A stretch of DNA of 64,000 bases from Saccharospirillum sp. MSK14-1 (GCF_003054965.1 NZ_MIES01000033.1:1488001-1552000); one strand, 5' to 3'. Shown: positions 8,887-18,530, numbered from the stretch's first letter. The notes: a model not told the origin generated them from the letters alone. Translations and numbers: made by a program.

Positions 8887-10278
8887 ATGACAATTTTCAA
8901 TATCGATCAATGTACCGGTCCTAAGTACAAAGCGTTGGCCAGTCGCATCGAACAGGCCCTGCAGGATGGCGATCTGAAACCCGGCGATCGCTTACCGACT
9001 CATCGGCAACTGGCGGAAGAGCTGGGCGTTACCGTGGGTACCGTCACCCGGGCTTACGCCGAAGCCGAACGGCGCCGACTGGTTGAAGCGCGCGTCGGCA
9101 GCGGCACCTATGTCCGTGGTGCGACAGTGCCGACCACCGATTTTCAGGTGACCGATTCCACCGTCGATACCGGCATCGACCTGGGCTTTTCCAAGGCGCT
9201 GGAGCTTGATCAGGCGGAACAATTGCAGTCGAGTCTGGTCAGCTTGCAAGACTCTCCCATCCTGCCGCACTTGCTGCGCTATCAATCCGAATTCGGTTTG
9301 CCGCATCAACGTGAAGTCGGCCGGCAATGGCTGAAACAAACCGGACTGGGCGATTTCAGTGCTGATGATTTGCTGGTCACACTGGGCGGCCAGCACGGCT
9401 TTTTTGTTGCCCTGCTCGGCCTGACGCAAGCCGGTGATGGCGTTGCCTGTGAGGGCCTTACTTACCCGGGCCTGGTGGCGTCGGCGAACCAGCAGGGGTT
9501 GCGGTTGATGCCATTGCCGTTCGACTTTGAAGGCATGCTGCCACAAGCGCTGGAAGCGCAATGCTTACGCCAGCCGCCGCGCGTGCTTTATCTGATGACG
9601 CGACAACACAACCCGACCGGTGGCGCCATGTCTGCGCAACGCATTGATGAACTGGCCATGCTTTGCCGCCAGTATCAAATCATGGTGATTGAGGACGATG
9701 TTCAGGGGTGTCTGGGTGACCCCGAGGCGCCCTCCTTTTCTGCCCGGCATCCAGAACTGACCATCACCATCGCCAGCCTGTCGAAAGCCTTGTGCGGCGG
9801 TTTGCACGTTGGTTTTATGCGCGGCCCGGAACGCTGGATTCCCGCATTAAGCGCCGCCTTTCGTGCCACTTGCTGGATGGCGGTGCCATTGACGACAGAA
9901 GTCGCCTGCCAGTGGCTGACCTCCGGCTACGCCGACCGCCTGATCGCGACGCAAAAAGCCGAGCTGCAATGGCGTCACCAGGCCATTCAATCACGCTTCA
10001 ATGCCGCCGGGCTCGACGCCCATTGCGGTGGTTTTAACGTCTGGCTGGAACTGCCGCCGCCCTGGCGCGCCGTTAACCTCGTCGAGCGCGCCGCCGAGCA
10101 CCGCATCCGCATCAAAGCCGCTGAAGTGTTTGCTGCTGGCCAGTTTGCAGCACCCCAGGCAATTCGCCTGTGCATCGGCGGTCAATTGCAGCGCGACACC
10201 TTGCTCAACGCCATCGACACCTTGATTCAACTGATTAACAGCCCCGAATGCGGTCGTGACTCGCTCAACCACATTTGA
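8887..10278 (+). CDS. MocR/PdxR-type GntR regulator fused to aminotransferase-like domain
   Basis: 463 residues. The N-terminus is a GntR winged helix (LPTHRQLAEELGVTVGTVTRAYAE split around residues 38-62), followed by a fold-type I aminotransferase-like domain with the PLP lysine in SLSKALCGG. Such proteins sense PLP or a PLP adduct of an amine and regulate an adjacent operon. The likely target is the divergent alaX-phzF-lysE set, with the inverted repeat between them. The start at 8887 gives MTIFNIDQCTGPKYKAL; an upstream in-frame codon at 8839 adds residues without family support. The coding end overlaps the spurious 5' extension of rarD, not its true start. Confidence 0.9.
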   Translation: MTIFNIDQCTGPKYKALASRIEQALQDGDLKPGDRLPTHRQLAEELGVTVGTVTRAYAEAERRRLVEARVGSGTYVRGATVPTTDFQVTDSTVDTGIDLGFSKALELDQAEQLQSSLVSLQDSPILPHLLRYQSEFGLPHQREVGRQWLKQTGLGDFSADDLLVTLGGQHGFFVALLGLTQAGDGVACEGLTYPGLVASANQQGLRLMPLPFDFEGMLPQALEAQCLRQPPRVLYLMTRQHNPTGGAMSAQRIDELAMLCRQYQIMVIEDDVQGCLGDPEAPSFSARHPELTITIASLSKALCGGLHVGFMRGPERWIPALSAAFRATCWMAVPLTTEVACQWLTSGYADRLIATQKAELQWRHQAIQSRFNAAGLDAHCGGFNVWLELPPPWRAVNLVERAAEHRIRIKAAEVFAAGQFAAPQAIRLCIGGQLQRDTLLNAIDTLIQLINSPECGRDSLNHI

Positions 10279-10321
10279 CGATTTTCACCCCAAGTACCAG
10301 CCATCAACATCAGGACAGCAC

Positions 10322-11248
10322 ATGGACAACAGCACAAAAACCGGCGCTATCTACGCCCTGCTCGCATACACCATCTGGGCCATTGCGCCTATGTATCTGA
10401 AGATTCTCCGTGACGTGCCCGCGGTGGAAATTCTGGCCCACCGCATTATCTGGTCGTTCCTGATTACGCTGGTCATCATTGTTCTATTGCGCCGTCGCGA
10501 GGCCTTGCTCACCGTTTTGCGAAATCGCAAAGCGCTCTGGGCGCTGCTGGCGTCAACGACGCTGATTGGCTTTAACTGGGGTCTCTTTATCTGGGCGGTG
10601 AACGCCAACTTTATGCTCAGCGCCAGCCTCGGTTATTACATCAACCCACTGATGAGCATTTTGCTGGGCATGATCTTCTTTGGCGAACGGCTCGATAAAG
10701 TGCGCACACTCGCGGCCGCTTTGTGCGTGTCCGCCGTGGTGTTTGAAGTGATTCAGTTTGGTCAGTTGCCGTGGATTGCACTGGCGCTGGCGGGCAGTTT
10801 TGCGGTCTATGGTCTGGTGCGCAAAAAACTGGGCGTCGACAGCCTGACCGGGATGGCACTGGAAACGGGTCTGCTGCTGCCCATCGGACTGCTGTACTTA
10901 TTCATCGTTCAGACGCCGACCAGCAACCCCTTAAACAACAGCCTGTGGCTGAACCTGCTGCTGATCGGTGCCGGCCCGGTATCGATGACGCCGCTGATGC
11001 TGTTCGCCGCCGCCGCCAACCGCATCAGTCTGACGGCGCTGGGTTTCTTCCAATACATCGCCCCGAGCGGCATGTTTTTATCCGCCGTCTTTATTTACGG
11101 CGAACCGTTAAGCCCGGCCAAGCTGGTTACCTTCGGGTTGATCTGGCTGGCTTTACTGATTATTTCCATCGATTCCCTGCGTCAGATGCGCCGTTCTCGC
11201 CGCCAGCGTAAACACGAAGCCGAATTGCTGGTCACAGAACCGAGTTGA
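10322..11248 (+). CDS. rarD: RarD/EamA-family transporter
   Basis: Inner-membrane protein of about 308 residues with roughly ten hydrophobic segments in two EamA repeats. The start MDNSTKTGAIYALLAYTIWA and the stretch ILAHRIIWSFL are characteristic of RarD (chloramphenicol-sensitivity protein). GYYINPLMSILLG and GFFQYIAPSGMF further support it. The substrate is unknown. The stop codon TGA abuts the reverse stop of the following convergent gene, forming TGATCA with no room for a terminator. A 22-codon upstream extension is not supported. Confidence 0.9.
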   Translation: MDNSTKTGAIYALLAYTIWAIAPMYLKILRDVPAVEILAHRIIWSFLITLVIIVLLRRREALLTVLRNRKALWALLASTTLIGFNWGLFIWAVNANFMLSASLGYYINPLMSILLGMIFFGERLDKVRTLAAALCVSAVVFEVIQFGQLPWIALALAGSFAVYGLVRKKLGVDSLTGMALETGLLLPIGLLYLFIVQTPTSNPLNNSLWLNLLLIGAGPVSMTPLMLFAAAANRISLTALGFFQYIAPSGMFLSAVFIYGEPLSPAKLVTFGLIWLALLIISIDSLRQMRRSRRQRKHEAELLVTEPS

Positions 11249-11869
11249 TCAGCTGATCCAGCGTTGCCACCAGTCGAGTACAAACAGCAACGACAGCAAT
11301 ACAAACACAACGCCAGCGGTGCGATCGATCCAATGACGGCGACGCAAAAACCGCTGGCGCAGTGCCGGCCGCGCTAACACCAGACCGACCGCTGCAAACC
11401 AGGCACTGGTTATCACAAACACATACAACACCAGGGCCATCTGCATCCAGCTGTTCAACCCACTGACCAATTGCACCAGGATGGCCGAGAAAAACAGCAA
11501 GGCTTTGGGGTTAAGCACATTGGTTAAAAAGCCACGCCAGAAATCGCCCTGACCGGTGGTTGCGGCGAGTTGCGGATCGGTCTCACCGGCCGGCATGGCC
11601 GTCAATCCGCCCCAGCCGAGATACAGCAGATAAGCGATGCCCAGCCAGGGCAGCGTCATGGCTAGCCAGGTTGAGGATTGCACCAGCGCACTGATACCCA
11701 ACACCGCAATCAGGGTATGCAGGGTCACGCCGCAACCGATACCCAGTGCGTTCAAGGTACTGGCCCGACGCCCCCGCGTTAAGGCCGATTTAACCACCAG
11801 CGCAAAGTCCGGACCGGGGCTGATGACAGCGGCGGTATACACCAGTACAAAAGGCCACCAACTGGGCAT
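11249..11869 (-). CDS. LysE/RhtB-family amino-acid exporter
   Basis: Second LysE-type exporter, about 206 residues and six hydrophobic segments. The signature SPGPDFALVVKSALTRGRR near the N-terminus and NVLNPKALLFFSAIL mid-protein are diagnostic. The start at 11869 follows AGGAGC at ideal spacing. It is single-gene and convergent with rarD, with zero intergenic bases. Closest in style to RhtB/RhtC homoserine/threonine exporters, but substrate is not determinable. Confidence 0.87.
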   Translation of the reverse strand: MPSWWPFVLVYTAAVISPGPDFALVVKSALTRGRRASTLNALGIGCGVTLHTLIAVLGISALVQSSTWLAMTLPWLGIAYLLYLGWGGLTAMPAGETDPQLAATTGQGDFWRGFLTNVLNPKALLFFSAILVQLVSGLNSWMQMALVLYVFVITSAWFAAVGLVLARPALRQRFLRRRHWIDRTAGVVFVLLSLLFVLDWWQRWIS

Positions 11870-12021
11870 GCCAAGCTCCTGTAAAAATCCAGCAGGCACC
11901 CTAACCAGCCAAAGGCGTCAAGGGAAGGTCGCGCTGTGACAAATTAATGGCCTAGCCTTGTTAACCGTGCAACCGAACCAGACTCTAGACTGCAGCACAA
12001 ATAAAAAGCGTGGAGACCGCT

Positions 12022-12825
12022 ATGCACATCGACACTTTTTTCGATCACCTCTGGCAAGACTACATCCGCATGACGCCTCAGGCCGAAACCATCGCCCAGG
12101 CGCTGCGTGATCGTGGTGAAACCATCCAGAATGATCATGTTGCCTTCCGGACGTTTAATCGCGGCCCTATCTCGCTGGAAAAACTGGAACCTTTTATTCT
12201 CGATCTGGGTTATCAGCGTTACGAGCCATACCACTTTGCCGAGAAAAAACTCGATGCTTACGGTTACATTCCACCCAACCCGGAACAGCCGCGCATCTTT
12301 CTCAGTGAATTGCGCGTGGAAGAATTGTCGGCCGAAGCGCAGCGTTTAATCGACGGCCTGATCGAGCAGATTGACCCGAGCGATGTCAACGACGCCTCTA
12401 TTTTCTGGCGTGGGCCTCTGTGGGCGGTGCCGACGTGGGCCGACTACCAGCAACTGGCCAGCGAGAGCGAATACGCCGCCTGGCTGAGTGTGATCGGCCT
12501 GCGTTGCAACCACTTCACCATCGACGTTAACGCCCTGCGCGACATCGACAGCATTGACTCGATTAACACCTTGGTGGAAGACCTGGGCTTTTCCATCAAT
12601 GCCAGCGGTGGTCGTGTTAAAGGCTCACCCGACGTATTACTGGAGCAAGGGTCCACCAAAGCCAGCATTCAACCGTTTGAGTTTGCCGGTGGCGAAACAC
12701 ACGACGTGACCACCTGCTATTACGAATTCGCTAAACGCTATCTGAATGACGAAGGCCAGCTGTATCAGGGATTTGTCGCGGCCAGCGCCGACAAAATTTT
12801 TGAATCAACCGATATGCGCAGCTAA
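12022..12825 (+). CDS. DUF1338 (HglS-like) non-haem iron dioxygenase, short form
   Basis: 267 residues with the DUF1338/HglS fold. Family members such as P. putida HglS convert 2-oxoadipate to 2-hydroxyglutarate in lysine catabolism. The HxxxR motif HVAFR (His39, Arg43) matches the known metal and substrate pair, His164 in CNHFTID is the likely second ligand, and Glu235 in CYYEF the likely third. The protein is much shorter than the roughly 450-residue HglS/YdcJ, so substrate may differ. The ATG at 12022 follows GGAGA; an in-frame GTG four codons earlier overlaps that site. No lysine catabolic genes are nearby. Confidence 0.8.
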   Translation: MHIDTFFDHLWQDYIRMTPQAETIAQALRDRGETIQNDHVAFRTFNRGPISLEKLEPFILDLGYQRYEPYHFAEKKLDAYGYIPPNPEQPRIFLSELRVEELSAEAQRLIDGLIEQIDPSDVNDASIFWRGPLWAVPTWADYQQLASESEYAAWLSVIGLRCNHFTIDVNALRDIDSIDSINTLVEDLGFSINASGGRVKGSPDVLLEQGSTKASIQPFEFAGGETHDVTTCYYEFAKRYLNDEGQLYQGFVAASADKIFESTDMRS

Positions 12826-12837
12826 GGCTGCGCGCTC

Positions 12838-12920
12838 GACGCTATACGGTAGACGCTCGCTAGCGGAGAGGGTGCGGCGCTTTTTCAGCGTTCTGCGTCT
12901 TCCGTCAAGCGTCTCCCCGC
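12838..12920. repeat. Dispersed palindromic intergenic repeat, copy A
   Basis: Lies between the DUF1338 and NRDE genes. Its right arm (TGCGTCTTCCGTCAAGCGTC and following TCCCC) closely matches the right arm of copy C, about 28 of 32 positions by eye. Its left arm carries degenerate AGACGCT/GACGCT units that can pair with it. It is the most diverged of four copies in this window. Confidence 0.6.
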
Positions 12921-12935
12921 GCCAAAGGAGCCCTC

Positions 12936-13751
12936 ATGTGCTTGATGGTATTGAACTGGCGGCCTGAGGCCGATGTGCCTTTGCTGTTGGTCGCTAATCG
13001 CGATGAATTTCGCGAACGCCCAACGGAACCCATGCACTGGTGGCCTGCGACCACCGAACAGCCCGCCGTCCTGGCCGGTCGCGATCAACAAGCCGGCGGC
13101 ACCTGGTTGGCCATGGGTGAAGGAGGCGATGTTGCACTGCTGACCAACATTCGCCCTGGCTACATCGGCCGCCGCGCCGAACGCAGCCGCGGGGAACTGC
13201 CACTGCGGTTTCTCCGTCACCTCGCCGCTGGCGGCAGCGTGGAAACTTTTCACACCGAGATCCAAGCAGAGATAACGGTATATGGCGGCTTCAACCTGCT
13301 TATCGGCAACGCCCAGCGGTTGTTCTGGTTCAGTTCCGATCATCCACAAGGTCAGTGGTTGCAGCCAGGCATTCATGCTTTGAGTAATGATGCGTTGGAT
13401 ACGCCCTGGCCGAAAACCCTGCTCGCCCGTCAGCAAATGGCAACGGATACGACGGTGTTAGAAACCGACTTTGCTCGGGCTTCGGTTCTGACGGACCGCT
13501 CACCGGTTGCCGATGCACAGCTGCCATCCACCGGCGTACCCACCGATATTGAGCGTCAGCTCTCAGCTCAAACCATCACCGGGGATCGTTACGGCACGCG
13601 CTGCCGGACTTGGATAAGAGTCCACGCCAACGGCGGTTTTGACATTGAGGAAGGGCAGTTGAATGAAGAGGGTGAGGTCACCGACCGACGTCAGTTTACT
13701 CAGCGGCCATCGGCTCATTCAGAAAAAACGCCGGTTTTCCCAGCTCGGTAG
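12936..13751 (+). CDS. NRDE/TANGO2-family protein (DUF833)
   Basis: 271 residues with the defining N-terminus MCLMVLNW...LLLVANRDEF, in which the initial Met-Cys is thought to expose an N-terminal nucleophile Cys after Met removal. GGTWLAM and LTNIRPG are also typical. The eukaryotic homologue TANGO2 has been linked to haem and lipid handling; the bacterial role is not established. The ATG follows AAAGGAG. Its last 33 bp overlap the convergent nit gene. Confidence 0.88.
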   Translation: MCLMVLNWRPEADVPLLLVANRDEFRERPTEPMHWWPATTEQPAVLAGRDQQAGGTWLAMGEGGDVALLTNIRPGYIGRRAERSRGELPLRFLRHLAAGGSVETFHTEIQAEITVYGGFNLLIGNAQRLFWFSSDHPQGQWLQPGIHALSNDALDTPWPKTLLARQQMATDTTVLETDFARASVLTDRSPVADAQLPSTGVPTDIERQLSAQTITGDRYGTRCRTWIRVHANGGFDIEEGQLNEEGEVTDRRQFTQRPSAHSEKTPVFPAR

Positions 13752-14528
13752 ATTGGCTCGCACGGTTTGCAGTCGCTCGATGTCCGTGTCGACCACCAAG
13801 CCCGCATCGCCTTCGCCCAGTTGCGTCACCTCTCCCCAAGGGTCGACCATCAACGAATGGCCCCAGGTGTGACGCTTGGCGTCGTGTTGCCCACCTTGAT
13901 TGGCCGCCACCAGATAGCAGCCGTTTTCCACGGCCCGCGCGCGGCACAATAATTCCCAATGCGCCTGACCGGTTTTAAAGGTAAAGGCCGACGGTGCCAG
14001 CAGTGTCTGCGCGCCTGCCTCACGCAAGCGACGGTACAACTCGGGAAAGCGCAGGTCGTAGCAAACACTCAACCCCCAAGTTCCCCAGGGTGTATCGACG
14101 GTTGTCGCCTTCGGCTCGCCGGGTTGGTAATAATCGGACTCACGATAACGCCCCTGGGCGTCGCCAACGGTGGCGTCGAACAAATGAATTTTGTCGTAAT
14201 AAGCGCGGAGTTCGCCATTGCCATCAAGCACATGCAGACGCGCCCGTGGCAGAGGTTCTTCGGCGATGCGAACCGGGACCGTGCCCGCCACAATCCAAAT
14301 ACCGTAGCGTTGTGCCAAGGCGCGTAATGGCTCGCCAACCGGTCCGGTAAAATCGCCTTCGGCCTCGGCAATATCGGCATTTTTAGCGGTACCGAAACGA
14401 GCGAACATTTCTGGCAACTGCACCGCATGGCAGCCCTGGTCGGCCGCTTCGCGCATGTGCCGTTCTACCGCCTGCACATTCGCCGAGGTATCCTGAGTAC
14501 TGATCAACTGCGCCAAATACCATTTCAT
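13719..14528 (-). CDS. Carbon-nitrogen hydrolase (Nit/omega-amidase family)
   Basis: Cytoplasmic nitrilase-superfamily amidase, 269 residues. The Glu-Lys-Cys triad is seen at Glu40 (LPEMF), Lys113 (YDKIHLFD) and Cys156 (SVCYDLRFPEL). The family resembles Nit1/Nit2, which act on deaminated glutathione or alpha-keto amides. It follows yhdP by 45 bp on the same strand, the conserved order seen in pseudomonads, where tldD normally comes next. Here tldD is absent and the gene instead overlaps the convergent NRDE gene. Confidence 0.9.
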   Translation of the reverse strand: MKWYLAQLISTQDTSANVQAVERHMREAADQGCHAVQLPEMFARFGTAKNADIAEAEGDFTGPVGEPLRALAQRYGIWIVAGTVPVRIAEEPLPRARLHVLDGNGELRAYYDKIHLFDATVGDAQGRYRESDYYQPGEPKATTVDTPWGTWGLSVCYDLRFPELYRRLREAGAQTLLAPSAFTFKTGQAHWELLCRARAVENGCYLVAANQGGQHDAKRHTWGHSLMVDPWGEVTQLGEGDAGLVVDTDIERLQTVRANLPSWENRRFF

Positions 14529-14573
14529 GCCAACCTCCGTTCTCTGCCAGATCAGACGTGCTTGGGTGGCTTA

Positions 14574-17500
14574 TTATTCATCCGTCTGCGGTAAGGCACC
14601 TGCCGGTACCTGACTGCCATCGGACACCCGGTAAAACCGCAATTCAGGCTCATCCAGCGATCCCGTTACGTGCACCCGGGCGGAGCTCAGACGCTCCAAT
14701 TCGTTGTTGAACACCCGCTCCGTCACGTAAATGGCCGCCGCGGCCTGAGGTGTGACGCCAGCCAGCAAAGCCACCAATGGGAAGGTGCTCGACAAGGGTA
14801 CGGTCATGACCATGTCGACATCAATCTGATCGCGTAACAGGTCGGCGTCACCGGTGAAACTGAACTTGGTGGCCGGCCCATCAATGATCAGCTGTTCACC
14901 AACACGGGCAAAACCGCGATCAAACAGCAGTTCACCTCGAATCACGTCGTAGGTAATGCCGTCGTTGATCAGGTCGGAGAAATCAAACGCCAACCGGCGC
15001 AAGACCCGGGTGAAATTCAACAACCCGACCAACTTCACCCCTTCATATTCGTCCAGTTCGAGAATGGCCCCATCGGTCAACTCCAGACCAATGCGTCCTT
15101 CCAAGCGACTGTAATCGAAAAAGGCAGGCGAACCCTGCCAGCCCAGATTCAGTTCGAAATTCCCGCCATTACTGGCCAACACCGGGGCATAGCCCCAACT
15201 GTTCAGCAGTGTCTGGATATCGCCAATGCTAACCTGACCAGTCAATTCGGTACGGTGACGATCATTCAAATAACGCCAGACCAAACCGCCGTTCAATTCC
15301 GCCCCCGGTATTTCAGCGCGGATGTTGCGGAAATGAACATCGTCATCGCCGGGGACCACTTCAACGCGCCAACTGCCCAGATCGCGCTCCCCGACTGACA
15401 GCTGAGCCACTTGCACGTTCATCAGCGGAATGTCTTCCGGGCGGGCGGCTTGCAGCGGATCAACCGGGAAATCCGGCTCTTCGGGAACGTTGCTGGGCTC
15501 ATCACCGGCGTCACTCTCGTCATCACGCGACGGCAGGGCCAGGAAGTCGAGGTCCATGAATAACGGATCTTGCGGGTTAAAGGGTTGCGAAATACGGCCG
15601 CCCACTTCAACCGCACTCAGCGTTATTAACCAGCCTTCCTCACCCCGCTGAATTTGAATGCTCGGATCCGTCCATTGCTGCCCCAGATAGGTCCAGCGCC
15701 GACCGTTCAAGTTCACTTCACGCAGCCACTCCCAGCTGGCCCCGGTGGTATCGTCGGTGCTGAGGCGGTCCGACGACGTATCAAAGCGTTCAGCCTGCGC
15801 CTGCAACGCTTGCTGCCAAGCCGCTGGATCGGCCTCGTCCACCTGCGCATCGATGAACAACCCACGCTCACCCGGACGCATCCGTAATGGCTGATTGATG
15901 GCCACGGTGCCGCGTTCAAAAGCATTTTGAGCGTTCAGTTCAAGTTCGGCTGCCAAGGCGTCACGGTAATCCAGATTCACCCGCCACCCAGGTTGCGCTG
16001 AACCGCGATGCAGCCGAACCGTTAATGGCGCAGTTTCACTGGCGGTTTTACCCAAGGGCTCGGGCAAGGCCAGCGGCACACCGATCAGGTCGGACTGGAT
16101 GTCGATATCGATGTCTCGGCCAAACCGCATTCGGGCGCGAGCGGCCGTACGCTCAGGTCGCGCCGACAGCCAGGGATCGTTCAGCCAGCGCCCCCAATCC
16201 GCCAACGGTGCGTTACCAGCAACAGTCAGTTCAATGGCATCGGCTTGATCCTGCTGAATGGTACGCAAGCTTGCCCGGTAGGGTGTGCTGAACACCTGAC
16301 CATTCAGGCGGTTGGAGTACAGCCCCTGTTCACTGTTGTAGTTCAGTTCGCCACTGAGTTGTTTGATCTCCAGTTGTTGCTCCGGCAACGTCAACTGCCC
16401 GTTATTCAGCTGGCCTTGGACATTGCCTTGCAGTGGCTCACCGTTCAGTGGAATCGACAACTTAACCTGGGCCTGAGTGTCACCACTGGCGCGCCAGTCG
16501 ACTAAATTGCCACCGCTCAGGTCTGACAAAGGGCCTTTTTGAAACAAATCCAGCGTGGCCGCTGCCGGACCGCCAACATCCAGTTCCAACGCCAGTCGTT
16601 GCTCACGATAGGGGAAACCCAACTGCCCTTCATTGAGAGACAACCCGGCCATACGACCGGACTGGGCGTCCACATCAAGCCGGTCGAGCCCGACCATCAG
16701 GCGACCTTCGCCTTCATTCAGCAACGGCCAGTCTGGAGCGATCCGAACCTGAGCGGCGTTGAAATCGGCGTCGAGACTCAGGCCGGTCTGCACCAGACGC
16801 CCCTGTCGATTTGAGGTCGTCAGGGCAAAGGTTAGATCGGTGAAGTCGCCGGCCAGAATTTCACCGGCAATCCAATCCCGGGCGTTTTCCGGTATTTGGT
16901 GATCCGGGCGCAGTCGCTGTACCCAGCTCAACGGCGCCTGTGGCACTTCGATGGCCAGCTGATAGCCCAGCTCGCGCTCGCGGTTACCCAGCGGAATGTT
17001 CAGCTTCCAGCGCGCCGCCATGGGCAAATCTGACACGCCAGCCTGTTGCTGTTCAGCGTCTGCAGCCAGCCAGGCTTGATGCCGTGATGCCAATTGCACC
17101 CCCAGTCCAGGCCACCAGCTGACATTCAGTTCGCCCGCTAGGCGGTCAAAAACAAAGGGATCGTCGTAGATGTTGGGTAAATTAAAATCGAGCTGGCGAT
17201 CGTCGTAACGCAATAACGCACGGTGATGAGCAACCTGCAACTGGCCATTCAGACCCTGCAAGCCGGGCGCACCGGACGCCGGTTGCATGCCAGCACCCGC
17301 GACCTCGGCGTACAATTGCACGCTGCCTGGATCGGCACGATCGACACTCAGCCAACCTTGGCGTAATTCGCCATAAGGCAAGGCTTGTCGCCAGAAACCA
17401 CCACCGTTATGAAGCCCCATCCAGGCGCTCAGGGGCTGTGTCGGCAATCGATCCCACTGCGCCTGCCATTGGCCATCGCGCTGTTGCAAACGCGCCTGGA

Positions 17501-18497
17501 CCGGCACATTCGCGTGATCCAGCGGTTGGTCGTCCAGCGACCATTGCTGTTCCAGCTGGTTCACCCATAGATCAAAACCGTTATCGGCACGGCTGAGATA
17601 CAGTTCGGTTTGGGCATTGTTCAAACTCAAGTGCGCCTGACTGCCTTGCAGCTGCATCTGATCGGTCTGCAGTCTCATGGTCAAATCCTGCCAGCGATCC
17701 TGGCGCAGACTCAGCCAGTACTCCCCCGCCACATCCAGTTCAGCCAGCCAGGGGAAGCGGCTTTTCAGCCAGGGTGCGAAATCGAAAGCGCCGTGCCGCG
17801 CATACAGATCCACCTGATAGTCACCGTCGCTGCGGACGCTTTCTGCCTGCAACTCCAATGGAACATCCAAGGTGTCTCGTACCAGATGGGCATCGGCACG
17901 CAACCAGTTGCTTTCACCGGAACCGGTCAGACGACCTTCACTGAGGACCAGGGTGGTTTGAGGCAAATCCTGAGGTTGAATGGTCAGCGTCAGATCGGTG
18001 AAGCTGACTTGACGCTGCTGGCGAATCAGGCTGGCCAGCCGTTCCACCGACACCCGGCTCGATTCGCCGCTCTGGTTAGAGCCGCTGTCGGCACTCGGGT
18101 TGCTCAATCCCAACATACGCCAGCCATTGGGGCGCTGCTCTAAATGTGCGCTGAAACCCGACAGTTCAAAGCGACCAAAGACCGGAGAAAGCGTGACCAG
18201 CGATTGTACGATCGCCGGTTCCAACAACAGCCGATCGACTTCAATCTGATCACCGATCACCACGTCTTGCGCGATCAATACCGGATTAAAACGCTGCCAC
18301 TGACCTTCCAGTGCACCAATGCGCACGTCAACGCCCAGCTTCTGCGACAGGATGGCAGAGAGCTGTTCGTCGTAATGTTCAATTTCCGGAAAGAACTGGC
18401 GACCCAACGCCAAATAGGCAGCCACCAGCAATACCCAAAAGGCAAAAACCTTAAGCAAGGCGGACAGCAGCGCCCGGCCAAAACGAATCGGAATCAT
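14574..18497 (-). CDS. yhdP: YhdP-family AsmA-like intermembrane phospholipid transport protein
   Basis: Very large protein of 1307 residues with a single N-terminal membrane anchor (residues about 8-30) and a long beta-rich periplasmic body. YhdP, with TamB and YdbH, is thought to bridge inner and outer membranes and carry phospholipids outward. The N-terminal region (VDVRIGALEGQWQRFNPVL) and the C-terminal AsmA-type region (DLLRDQIDVDMVMTVPLSST, then FPLVALLAGV) match the family. Length is near the E. coli protein (about 1266). It lies 33 bp after rng and before nit in the conserved mre-rng-yhdP cluster. Confidence 0.93.
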   Translation of the reverse strand: MIPIRFGRALLSALLKVFAFWVLLVAAYLALGRQFFPEIEHYDEQLSAILSQKLGVDVRIGALEGQWQRFNPVLIAQDVVIGDQIEVDRLLLEPAIVQSLVTLSPVFGRFELSGFSAHLEQRPNGWRMLGLSNPSADSGSNQSGESSRVSVERLASLIRQQRQVSFTDLTLTIQPQDLPQTTLVLSEGRLTGSGESNWLRADAHLVRDTLDVPLELQAESVRSDGDYQVDLYARHGAFDFAPWLKSRFPWLAELDVAGEYWLSLRQDRWQDLTMRLQTDQMQLQGSQAHLSLNNAQTELYLSRADNGFDLWVNQLEQQWSLDDQPLDHANVPVQARLQQRDGQWQAQWDRLPTQPLSAWMGLHNGGGFWRQALPYGELRQGWLSVDRADPGSVQLYAEVAGAGMQPASGAPGLQGLNGQLQVAHHRALLRYDDRQLDFNLPNIYDDPFVFDRLAGELNVSWWPGLGVQLASRHQAWLAADAEQQQAGVSDLPMAARWKLNIPLGNRERELGYQLAIEVPQAPLSWVQRLRPDHQIPENARDWIAGEILAGDFTDLTFALTTSNRQGRLVQTGLSLDADFNAAQVRIAPDWPLLNEGEGRLMVGLDRLDVDAQSGRMAGLSLNEGQLGFPYREQRLALELDVGGPAAATLDLFQKGPLSDLSGGNLVDWRASGDTQAQVKLSIPLNGEPLQGNVQGQLNNGQLTLPEQQLEIKQLSGELNYNSEQGLYSNRLNGQVFSTPYRASLRTIQQDQADAIELTVAGNAPLADWGRWLNDPWLSARPERTAARARMRFGRDIDIDIQSDLIGVPLALPEPLGKTASETAPLTVRLHRGSAQPGWRVNLDYRDALAAELELNAQNAFERGTVAINQPLRMRPGERGLFIDAQVDEADPAAWQQALQAQAERFDTSSDRLSTDDTTGASWEWLREVNLNGRRWTYLGQQWTDPSIQIQRGEEGWLITLSAVEVGGRISQPFNPQDPLFMDLDFLALPSRDDESDAGDEPSNVPEEPDFPVDPLQAARPEDIPLMNVQVAQLSVGERDLGSWRVEVVPGDDDVHFRNIRAEIPGAELNGGLVWRYLNDRHRTELTGQVSIGDIQTLLNSWGYAPVLASNGGNFELNLGWQGSPAFFDYSRLEGRIGLELTDGAILELDEYEGVKLVGLLNFTRVLRRLAFDFSDLINDGITYDVIRGELLFDRGFARVGEQLIIDGPATKFSFTGDADLLRDQIDVDMVMTVPLSSTFPLVALLAGVTPQAAAAIYVTERVFNNELERLSSARVHVTGSLDEPELRFYRVSDGSQVPAGALPQTDE

Positions 18498-18530
18498 CGG
18501 GCGCGTTTCAGTCCTGTGGTGATCGGCGCC

